Source of the DNA: Cyprinodon diabolis
Lineage: Eukaryota > Chordata > Actinopteri > Cyprinodontiformes > Cyprinodontidae
Length of the DNA: 64,000 nt
Assembly: GCA_030533445.1 (NCBI GenBank)
Contig: JARPUW010000025.1
Location: 62,001 to 126,000, forward strand
Direction of reading: 5' to 3'
Under the pieces are notes generated by a model. It ran no database searches and was not told the DNA's origin. It worked only from the letters and a program-made list of their open reading frames with translations. Of the stretch, positions 62,701 to 64,000 are shown piece by piece. The number at the start of each line of letters is the position of its first letter. Position 1 is the first letter of the stretch. A program made the position numbers and the translations under genes.

Positions 62701-64000
62701 AAGTTTTTGGTTCCAAGCTTCAAAACAGAAGTTGAGGCCAAAACGCTCTTTTCACAGTGAGATAATGCCATTTTGGCCTCTGGAGTTGTAACAGACAAAC
62801 CATTAATGATACAGCCATGATCTTTTCTGGCAATCATCTAGAGCTGAAAACTAAAAATATAAAGTAGATTTGAGAGGATGTTTTTGGTTACAAGCTTCAA
62901 AACAGAAGGTTGAGGCGAAAACGCTCTTTTCACGGTGAGATACTGCCATTTTGGCCTCTGGAGTTGTAACAGACAAACCATTAATGATACAGCCATGATC
63001 TTTTCTGGCAATCATCTAGAGCTGAAAACTAACAATATAAAGTAGATTTGAGCAGATGTTTTTGGTTACAAGCTTCAAAACAGAAGGTTGAGGCCAAAAC
63101 GCTCTTTTCACAGTGAGATAATGCCATTTTGGCCTCTGGAGTTGTAACAGACAAACCATTAATGATACAGCCATGATCTTTTCTGGCAATCATCTAGAGC
63201 TGAAAACTAACAATATAAAGTAGATTTGAGCAGATGTTTTTGGTTCCAAGCTTCAAAACAGAAGTTGAGGCCAAAACGCTCTTTTCACAGTGAGATAATG
63301 CCATTTTGGCCTCTGGAGTTGTAACAGACAAACCATTAATGATACAGCCATGATCTTTTCTGGCAATCATCTAGAGCTGAAAACTAACAATATAAAGTAG
63401 ATTTGAGCAGATGTTTTTGGTTACAAGCTTCAAAACAGAAGGTTGAGGCCAAAACGCTCTTTTCACAGTGAGATAATGCCATTTTGGCCTCTGGAGTTGT
63501 AACAGACAAACCATTAATGATACAGCCATGATCTTTTCTGGCAATCATCTAGAGCTGAAAACTAACAATATAAAGTAGATTTGAGCAGATGTTTATGGTT
63601 CCAAGCTTCAAAACAGAAGTTGAGGCCAAAACGCTCATTTCACAGTGAGATAATGCCATTTTGGCCTCTGGAGTTGTAACAGACAAACCATTAATGATAC
63701 AGCCATGATCTTTTCTGGCAATCATCTAGTGCTGAAAACTAACAATATAAAGTAGATTTGAGCAGATGTTTTTGGTTCCAAGCTTCAAAACAGAAGTTGA
63801 GGCCAAAACGCTCTTTTCACAGTGAGATAATGCCATTTTGGCCTCTGGAGTTGTAACAGACAAACCATTAATGATACAGCCATGATCTTTTCTGGCAATC
63901 ATCTAGAGCTGAAAACGAACAATATAAAGTAGATTTGAGCAGATGTTTTTGGTTACAAGCTTCAAAACAGAAGGTTGAGGCCAAAACGCTCTTTTCACAG
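56722..64000. repeat. Mosaic satellite segment to window end
   Basis: Satellite units only. 58140-58847 is another copy of the four-unit block A, with the 2-bp deleted 'cgctcttcac' at 58488 and 'ttggcatctgg' near 58696. Units with 'acgcccttttc' cluster near 59730, 60086, 61504 and 61682; the last two are adjacent. 'gatgattttgcttcc' recurs near 61994 and 'gagaggatg' near 62873. Private changes include 'tgctatttt' near 57981, 'gaaagttgag' near 60423, 'gtagacttgag' near 60915, 'ctgaaagctaac' near 61604, 'ataattccatt' near 62233 and 'gaggcgaaaac' near 62914. The array runs past the window edge. Confidence 0.83.

Larger units (their letters stand above)
1..64000. repeat. Tandem satellite DNA array, 177/178-bp monomer, about 361 copies
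   Basis: The same unit recurs head to tail from the first to the last base. 'tttcacag' begins at 1, 178, 356, 533 and so on, and its last occurrence begins at 63993. That distance of 63992 bp equals 361 units of 177 bp plus about 95 extra bases, which matches the share of 178-bp units seen. All units have the same orientation and I saw no insertion of foreign sequence. Nearly every unit has one HindIII site (aagctt), two ggcc sites, one attaat and usually one tctaga. The length near one nucleosome repeat, the AT richness and the higher-order organisation are typical of centromeric or pericentromeric satellites in plants and animals. That location is inference. I do not recognise the family and found no match in memory to human alpha satellite or Arabidopsis CEN180. 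Confidence 0.98.

Noticed and set aside
1..64000. CRISPR array or bacterial repeat
   Set aside because: Units are contiguous with no unique spacers between short repeats, and unit length, AT content and higher-order repeats fit eukaryotic satellite DNA.
1..64000. CENP-B box
   Set aside because: The needed ttcg...cggg core is absent. The consensus has one CpG (acgctc), and 'cacggtgag' variants do not complete the motif.
1..64000. Transposon insertion, rDNA, tRNA or telomere repeat inside the array
   Set aside because: Reading through all lines, every stretch aligns to the 177/178-bp unit with only small indels (1-2 bp). No foreign segment was found.
1..64000. Known family such as human alpha satellite, Arabidopsis CEN180 or Brassica 176-177 bp HindIII satellites
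   Set aside because: The length and HindIII site are similar to some of these, but the sequence as I recall those families does not match. A database search is needed to decide.

Overview
The whole 64 kb window is one uninterrupted tandem array of a single AT-rich satellite DNA. About 361 head-to-tail monomers, all in the same orientation, run from the first base to the last. I found no gene, transposon, RNA gene, CRISPR array, telomere repeat or unique-sequence island. The monomer is 177 bp (about 38% GC by hand count on the first unit). A common variant is 178 bp, because of one extra G in the 'gaagttgagg' stretch. An array this long, with nucleosome-sized monomers and higher-order repeats (HORs), points to a eukaryotic chromosome, most likely centromeric or other constitutive heterochromatin. 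I do not recognise the satellite family. It is not human alpha satellite or Arabidopsis CEN180 as I know them, and I cannot name the organism.

Monomers differ at a limited set of diagnostic positions, so the array can be read as a string of monomer types. Four examples are ttcc/ttac before the HindIII site, 'gatgtttttgg'/'gaagtttttgg'/'gatgtttatgg', 'ctagagctg'/'ctagtgctg', and 'ctaac'/'cgaac'/'ctaaa'. Read this way there are two domains. From 1 to about 24.8 kb there are long, nearly identical tandem units: a 5-monomer unit twice (887-2656), a 32-monomer unit twice (2657-13997) and a 30-monomer unit twice (14175-24804), with a 10-monomer duplication nested at 11518-15059. From about 23.9 kb to the end the array is a mosaic of shorter units. 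These are an 11-monomer unit twice (23919-27818), shuffled 4-5 monomer blocks (34736-38634), a 5-monomer block shared by 40230-41115 and 43953-44838, a 7-monomer unit twice (49273-51756), and an 8-monomer block twice (52999-54417 and 55305-56721). Some variants are confined to one domain: 'cacaatgag' and 'catgttggcc' occur only before about 22.4 kb, and 'gagaggatg' only after 28.6 kb.

Each monomer carries a 10-bp perfect inverted repeat (gaggccaaaa/ttttggcctc) around a 27-bp spacer. Shared variants and indels concentrate in that spacer and in the 3' half of the monomer, while monomer positions of about 30-88 are strongly conserved. The only open reading frames are minus-strand 70- and 117-codon frames. 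They exist because 177 is divisible by three, and because point variants remove a stop codon; I treat them as repeat shadows. The structure fits local unequal exchange or amplification, with no sign of a protein-coding system.
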